From contig NZ_BLJI01000031.1 in assembly GCF_017312365.1 (NCBI RefSeq), positions 1 through 51,650 on the forward strand: DNA of 51,650 nt, given 5' to 3'. Below, piece after piece: positions 50,413 through 51,650 of this stretch (positions within the stretch are counted from its first letter, which is position 1; every line of letters begins with the position of its first letter). The notes beneath the pieces are model-generated. The model ran no database searches. It had not been told where the DNA came from and worked only from the letters and a program-made list of their open reading frames with translations. A program made the position numbers and the translations under genes. The stretch comes from Chroococcus sp. FPU101. GTDB lineage: Bacteria; Cyanobacteriota; Cyanobacteriia; Cyanobacteriales; Microcystaceae.

Positions 50413-50763
50413 TTAAAGAGGAAGATAAAAAATTTGCCCTTCTAGCTCATACTCTAAACAGCATTCTACCACTAACAAAATATCTTCCAGAACACGTCCA
50501 ATAGATTCATTTAAGCCTATTTCAATTACTCCAGGCATAGACTTATCATCTGCTAATCGCTCATAAGCATAACGTGTAATTGTTGCTACATCATGAGTCC
50601 GCAAAATTCTATTTTCTTGGGCTGCCCATTCTAATATTATTGGATCATCTTCACCTGATAAGCCTATATCTTGAACCCGAACAATATCAAGATTAGGTTG
50701 ACGACGTAGCAACCCTCTAACAATAGTATTATCAAAATTTTCATCGGCTAACAATTTAAGCAT
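50413..50763 (-). CDS. DUF5615 PIN-like protein (putative toxin)
   Basis: A 116-residue protein of the DUF5615 / Mut7-C-like PIN superfamily. LLADENFDNTIVRGL provides the first acidic cluster (D7, E8), LSGEDDPIILEWAAQENRIL the middle acids, and RTHDVATITRYA the last Asp, the usual metal-binding layout of PIN RNases. In many cyanobacteria DUF5615 genes directly follow DUF433 genes as a toxin-antitoxin-like pair. Here the two are 2 nt apart on the same strand. It is convergent with the TPR gene. RNase activity is inferred from family only. Confidence 0.85.
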   Translation of the reverse strand: MLKLLADENFDNTIVRGLLRRQPNLDIVRVQDIGLSGEDDPIILEWAAQENRILRTHDVATITRYAYERLADDKSMPGVIEIGLNESIGRVLEDILLVVECCLEYELEGQIFYLPL

Positions 50764-50765
50764 AT

Positions 50766-51095
50766 CTATTTCAATGCTTGACGTGCCTTAAGTCTATCCC
50801 GTAATTCTTGAGCCGAAAATTTAGCTTCATTGACCTTCCGAATTTCTTGTGCTTGTTGTTGCCTTTGCTCAAGATAAAATTCAACTTCTTGTTGATGATT
50901 AAGATAGTAAGCAATCGTCGCGTATATATCAGCTAATTTAAGAGATGGATAACGGTAAGCGATTTCTTCTGCTGTTAAACCTTGTTTGAATACAGTTACC
51001 AAAGTATCTAAAGTTACACGGGTTTGAGCAATGATAAACACACCATCAGCATTAACTTTCAAAGGTGGAAATTCAGGAACAACTGCTAAAGTCAT
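50766..51095 (-). CDS. DUF433 protein (putative antitoxin)
   Basis: A 109-residue protein. Residues 15-70 are the DUF433 winged-helix-like core: VFIIAQTRVTLDTLVTVFKQ, then GLTAEEIAYRYPSLKLADIY and ATIAYYLNHQQEVEFYL. The C-terminal 35 residues are charged and helical (QQQAQEIRKVNEAKFSAQEL) and may wrap the toxin. DUF433 proteins are treated as the antitoxin half of DUF433/DUF5615 pairs, and upstream antitoxin with immediately downstream toxin matches that order. ATG 51095 is the first start. The pair faces away from the NADAR gene, with an 82-nt spacer that may hold the pair's autoregulated promoter. Confidence 0.85.
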   Translation of the reverse strand: MTLAVVPEFPPLKVNADGVFIIAQTRVTLDTLVTVFKQGLTAEEIAYRYPSLKLADIYATIAYYLNHQQEVEFYLEQRQQQAQEIRKVNEAKFSAQELRDRLKARQALK

Positions 51096-51177
51096 ATCGA
51101 TAATCCATACTACTTGTATAATATTTTAGCGATTTTGGGCAAACTAATAGAGTATTAAGTAATCAGGATAAATAATA

Positions 51178-51624
51178 ATGGGTGAACCAATCAAGTTTTA
51201 TCATACAGATCGACCGTATGGCTTTTTTTCTAACTTTTCTCGCCATGCAATTTATCTAAAAGGCAAAATTTGGCCAACATCAGAGCATTATTTTCAAGCT
51301 CAGAAATTTGTAGGAACCGCAAAAGAAGAAGAAGTCCGTTTAGCAGAAACCCCAGGAGATGCGGCTAAAATTGGACGCGATCGTAATAATCCTTTGCGTT
51401 CTGATTGGAATGCTGTAAAAGAAGATATTATGAGCGACGCTCTTTATGCTAAATTTACGCAACATCCTGATTTAAGAGCCAAACTTTTAGAAACAGGAAA
51501 TGCTACATTAATTGAACACACCAAAAATGATAACTACTGGGGTGATGGTGGTGATGGCAGTGGAAAAAATCGACTTGGGATTTTGTTGATGGAAATACGT
51601 GATCGTATTCGCAACGAGCTTTGA
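51178..51624 (+). CDS. NADAR family protein (YbiA-like)
   Basis: A 148-residue single-domain NADAR protein, close to the usual family length. GFFSNFSRHAIYLKGKIWP, TSEHYFQAQKFVGT, RDRNNPLRSDWNAVKEDIM and WGDGGDGSGKNRLGILLMEIR are the conserved segments, including the acidic and tryptophan residues of the active pocket. NADAR proteins act on ADP-ribosyl or ribose-linked substrates. Some reverse guanine ADP-ribosylation of nucleic acid beside DarT-type toxins (family knowledge), and no DarT is visible here. It is divergent from the DUF433/DUF5615 pair. The stop lies 7 nt before the edge repeat, so the gene itself appears complete. Confidence 0.9.
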   Translation: MGEPIKFYHTDRPYGFFSNFSRHAIYLKGKIWPTSEHYFQAQKFVGTAKEEEVRLAETPGDAAKIGRDRNNPLRSDWNAVKEDIMSDALYAKFTQHPDLRAKLLETGNATLIEHTKNDNYWGDGGDGSGKNRLGILLMEIRDRIRNEL

Positions 51625-51631
51625 TATACAT

Positions 51632-51649
51632 TAGACCTCTTGCAAAAGT
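51632..51649 (+). mobile_element. Putative insertion-element end (right edge)
   Basis: TAGACCTCTTGCAAAAGT reads out of the window and is the inverted counterpart of bases 1-18 (17 of 18 identical). It starts 7 nt after the NADAR stop. The outward orientation at both edges fits two copies of one element whose bodies are outside the window; the family is not identified. Confidence 0.5.
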
Positions 51650-51650
51650 C

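Noticed and set aside
1-51650. CRISPR array, rRNA, prophage or complete transposase
   Set aside because: No regularly spaced direct repeats, rRNA sequence, phage structural gene or transposase reading frame was seen.

Overview
This window is chromosomal DNA from a cyanobacterium, most likely a unicellular or colonial low-GC species of the Chroococcales type (genus not resolved). The evidence is direct: psaD (photosystem I), petC-petA (cytochrome b6f), a CURT/CAAD thylakoid protein, the cyanobacterial str operon order rpsL-rpsG-fusA-tuf-rpsJ, many copies of the HIP1 palindrome GCGATCGC, and a group I intron in a tRNA gene. Both window edges end in the same 18-bp outward-reading sequence (17/18 identical). 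This suggests a contig bounded by copies of one insertion element.

Layout. 1-2.5 kb: a broken dehydrogenase start, a methyltransferase, an RNase H-like protein and a 2TM protein. 2.5-8.3 kb: tRNA-Arg(CCU) split by a 243-nt group I intron, an IscA-type Fe-S protein, then the str operon with a clear promoter and terminator. 8.4-14.4 kb: mixed housekeeping genes (proS, two alpha/beta hydrolases, coaX) and a PEP-CTERM protein. 14.5-18.5 kb: a tight three-gene operon of a sigma-70-like factor, a DUF1822 protein and a membrane-anchored CHAT protease fused to a PstS-like binding domain; this is the best candidate for an undescribed signalling system. 18.5-32.4 kb: a surface-glycan locus with a lipoprotein, two very large multi-domain glycosyltransferases, two methyltransferases, and the ATPase and permease of a Wzt/Wzm-type exporter. 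Three of its proteins share an unrecognised module (GW ... RPDVA ... SGW), and the 1746-residue glycosyltransferase has a C9 homopolymer exactly between its N-terminal half and its catalytic half.

32.5-43 kb: dxr (with an apparent -1 frameshift near its 3' end), a polysaccharide deacetylase, argC, a UvrD/PcrA helicase, CAAD, rimI overlapping a Uma2 nuclease gene tail to tail, DUF4330, trpE and psaD. 43-49 kb: a methyltransferase, a palindromic repeat cluster, a rhomboid protease, a small conserved protein, a cytochrome P450 and petC-petA. 49-51.6 kb: a TPR protein, a DUF433/DUF5615 toxin-antitoxin-like pair and a NADAR protein.

The housekeeping genes form ordinary units. The accessory content is the sigma/DUF1822/CHAT operon, the glycan locus and the right-hand toxin-antitoxin/NADAR edge. 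All functional calls come from reading motifs; no database search was run.
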